Origin: Oscillospiraceae bacterium | GTDB taxonomy: Bacteria; Bacillota; Clostridia; Oscillospirales; Acutalibacteraceae | Assembly (NCBI GenBank): GCA_031271865.1 | Contig: JAISUW010000055.1 | Coordinates: 1-64,000 of the forward strand | Reading direction: 5' to 3' | Length of the DNA: 64,000 nucleotides | In this document: positions 1 to 10,509 of the stretch, piece after piece | How the letters are laid out: every line of letters begins with the position of its first letter | How positions within the stretch are numbered: the stretch's first letter is position 1 | The notes under the pieces: model-generated | Told to the model about the DNA's origin: nothing | Seen by the model: the letters and a program-made list of their open reading frames with translations, nothing else | The model's database searches: none | Made by a program: the position numbers and the translations under genes

Positions 1-58
1 GTCCGCCGAAAAAAGCCCTCGCCCCTAATCATCTTTTCATACAGGCAAAAATGAACGA

Positions 59-94
59 AGCCCGAAAGTGGCTTATTTCAAGCACTTTCGGGCT
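59..94 (-). terminator. hairpin downstream of the tRNA-Ser pair
   Basis: A 12-bp perfect inverted repeat (AGCCCGAAAGTG / CACTTTCGGGCT) with a 12-nt loop lies downstream of both tRNA genes on the minus strand. It is followed, about seven bases later, by a short T run. It is probably the tRNA transcript terminator, although the T run is not immediately adjacent. A weaker inverted repeat (ACCATCTA ... TAGATGGT, 103-140) lies between it and the tRNA. Nothing else is seen in 1-58. Confidence 0.5.
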
Positions 95-148
95 ATGTGT
101 GAACCATCTACCGACAAAAGTCCTTTTATCAATAGATGGTAGATATTA

Positions 149-239
149 TGGCGGAGAAGGGGAGACTCGAACTCCCGCGCCGGTTACCCGACCTACGCCC
201 TTAGCAGGGGCGCCTCGTCACCAACTTGAGTACTTCTCC
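149..239 (-). tRNA. tRNA-Ser (anticodon GCU)
   Basis: The minus strand folds as a class II tRNA. The acceptor GGAGAAG pairs with CTTCTCC, the anticodon loop reads CTGCTAA (anticodon GCT), there is a long variable arm, the T arm contains GTTCGAGTC, and the 3' CCA is encoded. The 91-nt length and long variable arm are typical of serine tRNAs. It decodes AGC/AGU. It is the second gene of a two-tRNA unit, 44 bases after the UGA isoacceptor. Confidence 0.95.
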
Positions 240-283
240 GTGTGGGACTGCCTGTATTCAGTTCTTCTCCGGCAGCCACCGGC

Positions 284-372
284 TGGCGGAGAGAGTGGGA
301 TTCGAACCCACGGTACCTTTCGGTACGACGGTTTTCAAGACCGTTCCGTTATGACCGCTTCGGTATCTCTCC
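284..372 (-). tRNA. tRNA-Ser (anticodon UGA)
   Basis: On the minus strand the acceptor GGAGAGA pairs with TCTCTCC. The anticodon loop CTTGAAA gives anticodon TGA, the variable arm is long (GTACCGAAAGGTAC hairpin), the T arm contains GTTCGAATC, and CCA is encoded. The 89-nt class II structure identifies a serine tRNA for UCA/UCN codons. It is first in the tRNA unit, directly behind a strong promoter. Confidence 0.95.
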
Positions 373-383
373 GAACAAGAGAT

Positions 384-413
384 ATTATATCACAATCCTA
401 TGGGTTCTGTCAA
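384..413 (-). promoter_or_regulatory. sigma-A promoter of the tRNA-Ser operon
   Basis: On the minus strand TTGACA (408-413) is followed after 18 bases by TATAAT (384-389). This is a consensus promoter ending just upstream of the first tRNA-Ser. Confidence 0.8.
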
Positions 414-478
414 GAGAAAATTCATTTTTTTCGGTGTGTTTTTTTCTTATCCGATTCTCTTATGGGACAGGACACAGG

Positions 479-3400
479 TCAGAAACCGAACAGCGTCACC
501 TGATTCGAGGCTGCCATGCCCTTGAGTGCCCCCGCTGCTTCCAAAGCATCGATGACTTGGGAGGACACTTTGGTCCGGTCTTTCAGTTCCTCTATGGAGA
601 GGTACGCGCCGCGGCCGTCCTTACGGGCTGCGGCAAGGCTCTTGGCGGCATTCTCTCCCACCCCGGAGAGCGCAGAGAACGGCAAGCGGATTTTCCCTCC
701 CTCAATCAGGTACTCTTTCACATCGGAGAGGTTTAGGTCCACCGGCAGCACTTCAATGCCCCTGGCGAGCATTTCTTGGCACACAAGCATCGCGGAGAGC
801 AAGTCCTCGTCTTTCTTGGAGAGGTCTTTGCCCTGCACCTCCAGGGCGGCAATGCGGCGGCGCACTGCTGCCTTCCCCTCCATGAGTGCAACGGTATCTA
901 AGTCGCTGCCGCGCACGGACATATAGGACGCATAGTATGCCACCGGGTGGTAAAGCTTGAACCACGCCAAACGCATGGCAGCCATGACATAGGCGGCAGC
1001 GTGCGCTTTGGGGAACATATATTCGATTTTCATGCACGAATCTAAATACCAATTACCGGCTTTCGTGCGAATCTCCTCTTTCATCTCCTCGGTGAGGAGC
1101 TTCTTGGCCTTGCCTTTTCGGACAATCTCCATGATCTTGAAGGCCTGCAGGGGTTCAACCCCATGGTGAATCAGGTAGGTCATGATGCTGTCACGCGTGC
1201 CGATGACGTCGGAGATGGTACAGACCCCCTGCGCAATTAGTTCGGCGGCGTTGCCGAGCCATACGCCCGTCCCATGGGACAGCCCGGAGATTTGCAGAAG
1301 ATCGGAGAAGTTCTTCGGCTGTGCCTTTTGGAGCATGCCGACCACAAAGGGGGTTGCCAACTCCGGCAGGGAGAGCGTTCCCAACGGGAAGCCAATCTCC
1401 TCTGCCGTCACGCCCAGAGGCTTCGGGCTTGCAAACAGCTCATAGAGTTTGCGGTCGCAGACATCCGCGTCGGCAACGTCTATGCCCGTATTCTTTTCTA
1501 AGTAGTGGTAGATGGTCGGCACATCATGCCCGAGGTTATCCAGCTTGAGAATGGTATCGTGCAGGGAGTGGAAGTCAAAGTGCGTGGTCATGCCCACATC
1601 GCCGTCGCTCTTGTCTGCCGGGAACTGGATGGGCGTGAAGTCCTCCGCCTCATAGGCGGCAGGGATGACGACCATCCCGCCCGGATGCTGCCCTGTCGTG
1701 CGCTTGACACCTGTGATGCCCTTTGCCCAGCGCTTCATTTCCGCCTGGGAGGGTTCGGGCTGCCCCGTGGTCTCCAGGTACTTCTTGACATAACCTAAGG
1801 CGTTCTTCTCTGCTATGGTGGCGATGGTGCCTGCTTTGAACACCTTATCCTTGCCGAAGATCTCCTCCGTTTGGCGGTGGGCGTACCACTGGTCCTCCCC
1901 GGCGAAGTTCAGGTCTATATCCGGGGACTTGTCGCCGTCAAAGCCCAAGAAGGTTTCAAACGGGATGTCGTGGCCGTCGCGGCGCATGGGGGTGCCGCAC
2001 TTGGGACAGTCCCGGGGCAGCAGGTCATAGCCGGAGCCTTTCGAACCATCCGTGAAGAATTCCGAGTGCTTGCAGTTCTTGCAGAGGTAGTGCGGCACCA
2101 AGGGATTCACTTCGGATATGCCCGCTGCATAGGCCGCAAAGGAGGAGCCAACGGAGCCGCGGGAGCCGACCTTGTAGCCGCGATCCTCGCTGCCCTTCAC
2201 GAGTTCTCGGGCGATGACGTACAGGACTGCGAAGCCGTTCTTGATGATGCTGTCCAGCTCTTTGTCCAGCCGCTCCTGTACATATGCGGGCAGCGGGTCG
2301 CCGTACTCCGCTTTCATCCGTCGGTAGCAAGATGTGCGGAGCTTCTCGTCCGATCCGGAGATGACCGGCGTGTACGTGCCCTCCAAGAATGGCGGCACGG
2401 ATTCCAGCGTGTCCGCAATCTTGCGCGGGTTGGTCACGACAACCTCCAGCGCTTTATCCTTGCCCAAATAGGCGAATTCTTCTATCATCTGTTCGGTTGT
2501 TTTGTAGAAGAGCGGGGCTTGGTTTGCGGCATCCGTGTAGCCTTGGCCGCCCATCAGCACTTCGCGGTACTTGGCGTCTTTCTCGTCCAAGAAATGCACG
2601 TCCCCCGTGGCGCACACCGGGATACCCAACTGATCCCCCAGTGCTGCGATGCGGCGGTTGACTTCCCGCTGTTCCTCGGCTCCGCCCAAGGGGATGCGTC
2701 CGGTATTCTTATCGGGGCGTGTGAGGTACGCCGTATTCCCCAAGGGTTGAATCTCCAGGTAGTCATAGAAAGAGGCGATCCTGCGTAGTTCCTCATCGTC
2801 GGCTTCGTCCAGAATGGCTCGGTAGAGCTCCCCGGCATCACAGGCGCTCCCCAGCACCAAGCCTTCCCGGCGCTCCAGCAGCGCAGAGCGTGGAATACGC
2901 GGTGAGTTGCCGACAAGCCACTCCACATTGGATGCCGTAATCAGTTTATACAGATTCTTCAGCCCGGTGATGTTCTTGACCAGTAGGATAATATGGTAGG
3001 GCCGCAGCCGCTTGGGGTTTGGCTTCTGGACATCCATATTGAACCACAGGAGGTCTTCACCGCACGTCGGGTAGTTCCGGCGCGCCTCTTCCATCAGGCA
3101 CAGAAGGGCAAGTGCCGTCACACGCGCATCATCGTCCGCGGAGTGGTGCGCAAAGCTGCCCAGCTTGTAGTGCCCGGTAAGGGTGTCTAACTTGTAGTTC
3201 GCCAAGTCGGGCAAGAGCTTTTGCGCCAATACCATCGTGTCTATACAGGGTGCGGTGTGTGCCGCCGTTTTCACGGCGGAGGTCGGCGTATGCCGTCTTG
3301 CCGCGGCGCGCAGGAAGCTCATGTCAAAGGCGGCATTGTGCGCACAAAGTACACAGCCCTCGGCAAATGCGAGGAAGCGCTCCAGTGCCTCCGCTTCTTT

Positions 3401-4912
3401 CGGAGCGCCGACCAACTGGATCGGCTGAATGTGCGTCAGTTCCAAGATGCGCTCGGGTATCTCGCGCTCCGGGTCTATGTACGTATTGAAGGACTCTTCA
3501 GTTTTGCCGCCGGCTATCCGCACTGCCCCGATCTGTATCATGCGGTCTTTGCTCGGGGAAAGCCCGGTGGTCTCTACATCAAAGACGCAAATGGGCGCAT
3601 CGAACGGTATGGAATCCGGCTTCTCGGTACCCAAAAGAACTGCGGGGCGCAGGTCATCCACATAGTAGCCTTCCATGCCGTAGAGTATCTTTACGCCGTA
3701 TTTCTTACCGGCTTCTCTTGCCGCCGGGAAAGACTGCACCACACCATGGTCGGTGACGGCAATCGCCGGATGCCCCCAAGCGGCTGCCCGCTTGCATAGA
3801 TCCTCTACAGAAGGCAGCGCATCCAAGCGGCTCATGTTGGTGTGGCAGTGCAGTTCTACGCGCTTCTCGGGCGCATTGTCTGTTGGCTGAATCGGCCGGA
3901 CAGTAGCTATGGATTTCGGTTTCAGGATGTAGCTCTGCGAGAACCTGTCCATCTCAAACTCACCGCGCAGGAGGACAAATACACCATCGCTCAGCGCAGA
4001 CAGCAGGGTGTCGCAGTTCTTGAGATCCTCAAAGAGCTTGCAGCTGTAGGAGGATGTGTAGTCCGTCACACAGAAGTTCATAATCTTCTTGTCACCCTTT
4101 CGGGTTTGCCGTTCCTCAAAGCCGAACACTTCCCCCCAGATTGTGGCGCTCCCATCCTGCGGGTCCAAGGTGCAAATGTCCATCGGTCGGCTTTTAATCG
4201 GCGGTCCGTATATGGTCTTGCTCCCCTCTACTGTGAAGGGTAAGCCTTTATAGAGGTCGGCATCTAAAGCGGCTGCCGGGTGGCGCGGTGCCCCTTGCGG
4301 GGCATTGGGTGCCCCTTGCGAGGCATTGGGTGTCCCTTGCGGGGCATGGTTAGCCCCTTGCGGGGCATTGGCTGCCCCTTGCGGGGCACTTCCATATACC
4401 AACGCCTCGGGTACAATATCGCCCGGCGCGGCGGACCCTACGCAGATATGCACATTCAGCTTCAGACCGAAGTGGCTTTCTATGAAAGCAGAGAGCCGCA
4501 CATCCGCTTTTTGCTGCAGGAGGACATTGACACCTGCCTCCTGCAAGAGAAGGAGGCGCAAGGTAAGGGCAAGCCCATCGATTTCGATGCCGGCGCCGCG
4601 CAGGAAGCCGTTGGCAATAGGCTCTGCGGTTTTCAGTGCACGGAGCACCCAAGGGAAGGCTTCACGGGTAAAGGCTTCGGGAGGGTAATAAAACTCCAAG
4701 TTTACTCTGCATGGGGAGAGAACTTGCTCCAGAGCGGCTTTGAAGCCATCCAAAGCGGAAGGCTCCAACCAGGTATCGGCATAGAGGTGCAGCGTCAGTT
4801 TGCGGTTCGGCAAATCCACATCCGGGCGGACACGCAAAGCAGCCGCCTCTGCCGGAGCCGCAAAGCCGGGGAGGCAGTCCGCCAAGAATTCCGCCAAGGT
4901 GTGGGTTGGCAT
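479..4912 (-). CDS. polC: DNA polymerase III alpha subunit, PolC type
   Basis: This is the replicative DNA polymerase of low-GC Gram-positives, with built-in 3'-5' proofreading. I chose the ATG at 4912 (MPTHTLAEF) because GGAGGAG precedes it; the track's longer start has no such site. The 1477 residues contain an N-terminal domain, an OB fold at about 240-345, a PHP domain split around the exonuclease (ELHCHTNMS near 350), a DEDD exonuclease at about 440 (FDVETTGL, AHNAAFDMSFL), a zinc motif (CKNC...CPKC near 945) and the palm (SPDIDLNF near 996). The C-terminus NQVTLFGF resembles the family's terminal hydrophobic motif, which in PolC/DnaE is associated with clamp binding. The family is usually about 1440 aa; the excess is a tandem APQGAPN repeat at about 174-209. 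It lies 41 bases behind the SH3 gene and may be co-transcribed with it. Confidence 0.97.
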   Translation of the reverse strand: MPTHTLAEFLADCLPGFAAPAEAAALRVRPDVDLPNRKLTLHLYADTWLEPSALDGFKAALEQVLSPCRVNLEFYYPPEAFTREAFPWVLRALKTAEPIANGFLRGAGIEIDGLALTLRLLLLQEAGVNVLLQQKADVRLSAFIESHFGLKLNVHICVGSAAPGDIVPEALVYGSAPQGAANAPQGANHAPQGTPNASQGAPNAPQGAPRHPAAALDADLYKGLPFTVEGSKTIYGPPIKSRPMDICTLDPQDGSATIWGEVFGFEERQTRKGDKKIMNFCVTDYTSSYSCKLFEDLKNCDTLLSALSDGVFVLLRGEFEMDRFSQSYILKPKSIATVRPIQPTDNAPEKRVELHCHTNMSRLDALPSVEDLCKRAAAWGHPAIAVTDHGVVQSFPAAREAGKKYGVKILYGMEGYYVDDLRPAVLLGTEKPDSIPFDAPICVFDVETTGLSPSKDRMIQIGAVRIAGGKTEESFNTYIDPEREIPERILELTHIQPIQLVGAPKEAEALERFLAFAEGCVLCAHNAAFDMSFLRAAARRHTPTSAVKTAAHTAPCIDTMVLAQKLLPDLANYKLDTLTGHYKLGSFAHHSADDDARVTALALLCLMEEARRNYPTCGEDLLWFNMDVQKPNPKRLRPYHIILLVKNITGLKNLYKLITASNVEWLVGNSPRIPRSALLERREGLVLGSACDAGELYRAILDEADDEELRRIASFYDYLEIQPLGNTAYLTRPDKNTGRIPLGGAEEQREVNRRIAALGDQLGIPVCATGDVHFLDEKDAKYREVLMGGQGYTDAANQAPLFYKTTEQMIEEFAYLGKDKALEVVVTNPRKIADTLESVPPFLEGTYTPVISGSDEKLRTSCYRRMKAEYGDPLPAYVQERLDKELDSIIKNGFAVLYVIARELVKGSEDRGYKVGSRGSVGSSFAAYAAGISEVNPLVPHYLCKNCKHSEFFTDGSKGSGYDLLPRDCPKCGTPMRRDGHDIPFETFLGFDGDKSPDIDLNFAGEDQWYAHRQTEEIFGKDKVFKAGTIATIAEKNALGYVKKYLETTGQPEPSQAEMKRWAKGITGVKRTTGQHPGGMVVIPAAYEAEDFTPIQFPADKSDGDVGMTTHFDFHSLHDTILKLDNLGHDVPTIYHYLEKNTGIDVADADVCDRKLYELFASPKPLGVTAEEIGFPLGTLSLPELATPFVVGMLQKAQPKNFSDLLQISGLSHGTGVWLGNAAELIAQGVCTISDVIGTRDSIMTYLIHHGVEPLQAFKIMEIVRKGKAKKLLTEEMKEEIRTKAGNWYLDSCMKIEYMFPKAHAAAYVMAAMRLAWFKLYHPVAYYASYMSVRGSDLDTVALMEGKAAVRRRIAALEVQGKDLSKKDEDLLSAMLVCQEMLARGIEVLPVDLNLSDVKEYLIEGGKIRLPFSALSGVGENAAKSLAAARKDGRGAYLSIEELKDRTKVSSQVIDALEAAGALKGMAASNQVTLFGF
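4289..4388. repeat. five tandem 21-nt palindromic units inside polC
   Basis: Units start at 4289, 4310, 4331, 4352 and 4373. Each is a 16-nt hairpin of the form TGCCCC-TTGC-GGGGCA followed by a 5-nt spacer (TTGGG/TTGGC), giving an exact 21-nt period. They encode a repeating NAPQGAP heptapeptide in the linker before the OB domain. Some units carry one arm mismatch. Confidence 0.9.
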
Positions 4913-4953
4913 TGACACTCCTCCTCGGTATAGGCTCTGCAATGCAAGCAGGC

Positions 4954-5505
4954 TTAGGACTTCTTGCAGTAGTCCAATGCTGCATAGCCCTCGCGCATGA
5001 ACCACTCTTCGTAGCCGTCATAGGTGTTCCAAATCTTCGTGTATGCCACAAAGCCCCAGGTATAGCCGCCGGCTTTCTTGGTGCTTGAAACGGTCAGGAC
5101 GGTGCCTTTGGGGAGGAGAACGATTTTCTTGCTCGCTGCGGAAGCCCCGGTGCGCAGCCACAGACCGCCGGCGACCGTAACTGTGTACTTCACGGGGGCA
5201 CCCTTGGGGCAGGGCGCAAGATTCACCCAGCCGCCGGAGGTCTTCCCCCAACTGCCGGAAACCTTGGAGGTCTTGCTGACATAGCCCCAGGTACTGCCGT
5301 ATGTATCGGTCTTGGTTTCGCTGACGGTGATGGCGGCACCGATGCCTATGGCTCCCAAGGATTTATAGGACTGCCCGGGACCGGAGCGCACAGCTACGCC
5401 GCTCGTAGAGGCAACGGTATAGACCTCGGACTTGGCGGAAACACCCACGCCGAAAGCGCACAGTACCAGCACAAAGGCCAACAGGAAAGAAGCGGCTCTC
5501 TTCAT
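4954..5505 (-). CDS. secreted protein with two bacterial SH3 domains
   Basis: This 183-aa protein starts with a clear signal peptide (MKRAASFLLAFVLVLCAFG, likely cut after GVSA). It then has two SH3b-type repeats. The first, near 29-95, includes GVAVRSGPGQSYKSLG. The second, near 108-175, includes GGLWLRTGASAASKKI. SH3b domains typically bind cell-wall peptides, so an extracellular wall-associated role is likely; there is no catalytic domain. AAGGAG lies 9 bases before the ATG. It lies upstream of polC on the same strand, separated by 41 bases, which is an odd pairing for a replication gene and may simply reflect shared transcription. Confidence 0.8.
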   Translation of the reverse strand: MKRAASFLLAFVLVLCAFGVGVSAKSEVYTVASTSGVAVRSGPGQSYKSLGAIGIGAAITVSETKTDTYGSTWGYVSKTSKVSGSWGKTSGGWVNLAPCPKGAPVKYTVTVAGGLWLRTGASAASKKIVLLPKGTVLTVSSTKKAGGYTWGFVAYTKIWNTYDGYEEWFMREGYAALDYCKKS

Positions 5506-5594
5506 GGAAAAAATCTCCTTAAATGAAAGGTTTGGGAGATTTACGGACTTTCTAAGCGTGATTGTTCGTTCGTTTTATAGCATAAGCGTATGTT

Positions 5595-6122
5595 TTATTG
5601 ATCGGTGAGGTCGGAGACCTTTGCCGACTCCTTGCGGAAACGCAGGCGGCAGGCATCGCTCCCATGAGCGATTGCAGACTCAAGATGGAGCAATGCGCCG
5701 AACTGTTTTGCTATCTCATGGTCGCCGCACATGGCCCAGTCGCAGAGCTTTCCGCAGGTTTCGGCATCGCAGCCTTGCTTTTGCCACGCCTCGAGGAGGG
5801 GGCAGTAGTGGAAGTCGATGTCCAGGCGGTCATCGGTACAGTCCAGTATCTCCATGTCAAAAATGAGGCGCGCAAAGTAATGGAACGTGGCTTTCTGCAA
5901 GCCTTTCAAGCTGTCGGTACCGGCTTTTTTCAGCAGGTTATTGCCGGAGAAGATGCCGTTACGGGCGATGGCAGACGGCGCAAATGCCGCAGGGTCAATG
6001 CCGGCTTTCTTCGCTTCGTCCGTCAGGAGGTAGAGCCAGAGGGCGCGGTGTTCCATCTGCTCACGCAGGGCGGTGATGAGAGGGTTTTTGCGTGTGCGGG
6101 GTTCGTTTTTAATTTCCGGCAT
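5595..6122 (-). CDS. L-2-amino-thiazoline-4-carboxylic acid hydrolase-like protein
   Basis: This 175-aa soluble protein has no signal peptide. The C-terminal half matches my recollection of the ATC hydrolase family: CPLLEAWQKQGC followed by LCDWAMCGDHEIA and a small C-terminal strand. In Pseudomonas that enzyme opens the thiazoline ring on the way to L-cysteine. In Clostridia the family is common and its substrate is generally unknown, so only the fold assignment is safe. It sits between fba and the SH3 gene on the same strand (gaps of 63 and 89 bases). An alternative is a generic conserved protein of unknown activity. Confidence 0.65.
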   Translation of the reverse strand: MPEIKNEPRTRKNPLITALREQMEHRALWLYLLTDEAKKAGIDPAAFAPSAIARNGIFSGNNLLKKAGTDSLKGLQKATFHYFARLIFDMEILDCTDDRLDIDFHYCPLLEAWQKQGCDAETCGKLCDWAMCGDHEIAKQFGALLHLESAIAHGSDACRLRFRKESAKVSDLTDQ

Positions 6123-6185
6123 AAGGCACCCTTCTTTCTCGGCAAACGGAATTTGACTGCGGACTTTTTGCTGTCTGCGAACGGA

Positions 6186-7115
6186 TTAAGCTTTCCCTGC
6201 GCAGCCCAAGACGGTTTCTATCTTGTGCTCGACCATCTTCTGAATGGCGTCACGGGCAGGAGCCAAGTATTGGCGCGGGTCAAAGTGGGAGGGGTTGAGC
6301 GCCATGTACTTGCGGATGGCGGCGGTCATCGCCAAGCGCAAGTCGGAGTCGATGTTGATTTTGCAGACGGCGGACTTTGCAGCCTCGCGAAGCATCTCCT
6401 CCGGGATGCCGATAGCATCGTCCATTGCGCCGCCGTATTGGTTTATCTCCGCCACGAACTCCGGCACCACGCTCGAGGCGCCGTGCAGGACAATCGGAAA
6501 CTCCGGCAGGCGGCGGCTGACTTCCGCGAGTATGTCAAAGCGCAGCTGCGGCTTCTGCCCGGGCTTGAACTTGAACGCCCCATGGCTTGTACCGATAGCT
6601 ATCGCCAAGCTGTCAACGCCTGTGCGGCCTACGAAATCCTCCACTTGGTCCGGTTGGGTATAGCTGTGTTCGCTGACGTTGACATCGTCCTCCACGCCGG
6701 CCAGCTGCCCCAGTTCGCCCTCGACGGTTACGCCTTTGCTGTGGGCGTAGTCGACGACCTTTTTCGTAAGTTCTACATTTGTTTCATAGGGGTGGTGGGA
6801 GCCGTCAATCATCACGGACGTAAAGCCGCCGTCTATGCAGGACTTGCAGGTCTCAAAGTCCGGACCGTGATCCAAGTGCAAGGCGATCGGCAGACCGGTG
6901 GTCGCCTCCGCCGCCTCCACGAGCTTTACGAGGTAGGTGTGGTTAGCATAGGCGCGGGCACCTTTGCTGACTTGGAGGATGAGAGGGGCATTCAGCTTCT
7001 GCCCGGCTTGGACGATGCCTTGGATAATCTCCATATTGTTGACATTGAAAGCGCCGATGGCATAGCCGCCGGCATAGGCATCGGCGAACATCTTGCGTGT
7101 AGTTACGAGAGGCAT
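6186..7115 (-). CDS. fba: class II fructose-bisphosphate aldolase
   Basis: This cytoplasmic glycolytic enzyme cleaves fructose 1,6-bisphosphate to DHAP and glyceraldehyde 3-phosphate using a divalent metal. The 309 aa are full length for the family. Visible landmarks are GAFNVNNME at the N-terminus, the catalytic/metal motif LHLDHG near 80, EGELGQLAGVED (metal-binding glutamate region), AIGTSHGAFKF, and LHGASSV followed by KINIDSDLR for phosphate binding. It has its own promoter and starts the minus-strand run fba, ATC hydrolase-like, SH3 protein, polC. The start ATG is preceded by AAGGAGTAA. Confidence 0.95.
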   Translation of the reverse strand: MPLVTTRKMFADAYAGGYAIGAFNVNNMEIIQGIVQAGQKLNAPLILQVSKGARAYANHTYLVKLVEAAEATTGLPIALHLDHGPDFETCKSCIDGGFTSVMIDGSHHPYETNVELTKKVVDYAHSKGVTVEGELGQLAGVEDDVNVSEHSYTQPDQVEDFVGRTGVDSLAIAIGTSHGAFKFKPGQKPQLRFDILAEVSRRLPEFPIVLHGASSVVPEFVAEINQYGGAMDDAIGIPEEMLREAAKSAVCKINIDSDLRLAMTAAIRKYMALNPSHFDPRQYLAPARDAIQKMVEHKIETVLGCAGKA

Positions 7116-7186
7116 TTCGGGTTACTCCTTCTGTGGTATAGCTTTCCGGCTGCGCATAGGGCTGCCGATGGATTTTTTACCTACCT

Positions 7187-7215
7187 ATTATATCATAACG
7201 GTGCCGGGATTGCAA
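7187..7215 (-). promoter_or_regulatory. sigma-A promoter of fba
   Basis: Minus-strand TTGCAA (7210-7215), a 17-base spacer and TATAAT (7187-7192) lie 72 bases upstream of the fba start. Confidence 0.75.
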
Positions 7216-7313
7216 TATATTTCTTAGGAGAGCTGTCTGTGCCGCATCCGGACAGAACATAATGACTGATTATAATGCTTATGTATTTTTTATAGCAAGG
7301 AGAGGGTGGCACT

Positions 7314-8189
7314 ATGTTTGCCTGCGTTTGTATCGGGAAGCCGGAGGGTCGCTTATCCAAGCACACGGAGCCTGTATTGACCCGCGTGAACATCCCCGGC
7401 GGCGCTCCCTTCTATCGGCTGGACACGAAGCCGCGGCGCGGCATCCTTCCCTGGAACGAGATAGAGCGCTGTGCAGGCCGCCTGCGCACCAAGCTCCTCT
7501 TGCCGGCGGACGTTTCCCTGCCGGAAAGCCATATCCTTCCGGCGGATTCCCGTCACCCCGACCCCGGGATGCGGGAATTCAAGGCGCGGCGCTTGCCGCT
7601 GATGCTTGCCGTGCGCTTGGCGGCGGAGATTTTGCGAAACTGTGCTGTGCCGCCGCAGGACTTGCGCATCACGTTCGTTGACCCGGACGGCAACTGTACA
7701 AAGGGCTTGGAACCGCTGGTGATGCTCGCCGGTTCACTGCGCGTTTATACCCATGAACCGGCCGCCTACCGCCAAACCGCCGCCTCCCTCCTGAACCGTT
7801 ATGGGGTCACGCTCCTGGTGAGTGACTCCCCGCAGTCCTTCGCAAATGCCGACTTGGTCATTTGCGACAACCTCTCCCTCCTCACCGGACGTGAGCGCGG
7901 GCTGATCTGCACTTCGGATAATACGCGTTCTCTCCCGGATTGCCGCGTTGCCCGTATCGGGCAGGTCTTCCTGCCGCCGCCCTTGGATAGCCTAATTCCG
8001 CCGGACTTTGACCCGGTTCGCTTTGCGGCGGCACTATATGAACTGTGCGGCGTAAAAGAGATGGATCGCCTCAGCTCGGCACCAACCCTCGGCGGGGAAA
8101 AGCCGCAGCCCATAGAGGTCAAGGCACTCGGCGAACTGCTCCAAAGCGTCTGTGACCACGGACTGCGGCTGGTGAAGAGCGGGCGGTGA
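7314..8189 (+). CDS. uncharacterised soluble protein, Rossmann-like
   Basis: I do not recognise this 291-aa protein. It has no signal peptide or membrane segment. An N-terminal region ends near residue 100 (KARRLPLMLAVRLAAEIL). The middle alternates strand and helix (LRITFVDPDG, SLRVYTHEP, GVTLLVSDSP, ADLVICDNLS), which suggests a nucleotide-binding-like alpha/beta fold; this is inference. The C-terminus looks helical. The ATG follows AAGGAGAGGG. It is alone on the plus strand between fba and groEL, which are both on the minus strand. Codon use resembles its neighbours, so I take it as real. Confidence 0.7.
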   Translation: MFACVCIGKPEGRLSKHTEPVLTRVNIPGGAPFYRLDTKPRRGILPWNEIERCAGRLRTKLLLPADVSLPESHILPADSRHPDPGMREFKARRLPLMLAVRLAAEILRNCAVPPQDLRITFVDPDGNCTKGLEPLVMLAGSLRVYTHEPAAYRQTAASLLNRYGVTLLVSDSPQSFANADLVICDNLSLLTGRERGLICTSDNTRSLPDCRVARIGQVFLPPPLDSLIPPDFDPVRFAAALYELCGVKEMDRLSSAPTLGGEKPQPIEVKALGELLQSVCDHGLRLVKSGR

Positions 8190-8213
8190 GGCTGCAATCA
8201 CTTGATACCTATA

Positions 8214-8248
8214 TTCTTGCCTCCTGCCTCATGCTTCTTGCCTCTTCC
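8214..8248. repeat. heptamer tract directly 3' of groEL
   Basis: Five 7-base units (TTCTTGC CTCCTGC CTCATGC TTCTTGC CTCTTCC) run up to the groEL stop codon. In the sense of groEL they read as degenerate GCAAGAR repeats. The same motif occurs at 10482, 10903, 40132 and 59433. Confidence 0.8.
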
Positions 8249-9952
<1,704 letters not shown>

Positions 9953-9990
9953 CTATGCGCTGCGGCGGGGAAGAAGTGCGGCCGTATGCC

Positions 9991-10296
<306 letters not shown>

Positions 10297-10365
10297 TTAA
10301 GATGATGTAATTTGGATTTGGAGAGCCTGCCTCCCCTGCTGCCCTTCCGCTTAGCGGGCGGGCTG

Positions 10366-10392
10366 TTAGCACTCTCTTAGTTTGAGTGCTAA
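10366..10392 (-). promoter_or_regulatory. CIRCE operator (HrcA binding site)
   Basis: TTAGCACTC, nine bases, GAGTGCTAA: a perfect match to the CIRCE consensus. It sits over the expected transcription start of groES-groEL. Confidence 0.97.
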
Positions 10393-10397
10393 TTCAT

Positions 10398-10426
10398 ATT
10401 TTAATACAATCCCGCCCAAATGTCAA
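10398..10426 (-). promoter_or_regulatory. sigma-A promoter of groES-groEL
   Basis: Minus-strand TTGACA (10421-10426), a 17-base spacer and TAAAAT (10398-10403) lie immediately before CIRCE. Confidence 0.88.
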
Positions 10427-10481
10427 GGGGATATTTGTTGATTTAACAGAGATTTCACATTTTCGTAAGGCGATATACAAT

Positions 10482-10502
10482 ATCTTGCCTCTTGTTTCTT
10501 GC
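10482..10502. repeat. heptamer tract at the left flank of the dispersed element
   Basis: Three heptamers (ATCTTGC CTCTTGT TTCTTGC) lie just left of dispersed-element copy 1. Confidence 0.65.
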
Positions 10503-10509
10503 TTTGCAC

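Noticed and set aside
4913-5005. Longer polC start at 5005
   Set aside because: It overlaps the SH3 gene and lacks a ribosome site; ATG 4912 has GGAGGAG and the family-like N-terminus.
5598-7262. 554-aa plus-strand ORF opposite fba and the ATC hydrolase-like gene
   Set aside because: Shadow of two well-supported minus-strand genes.
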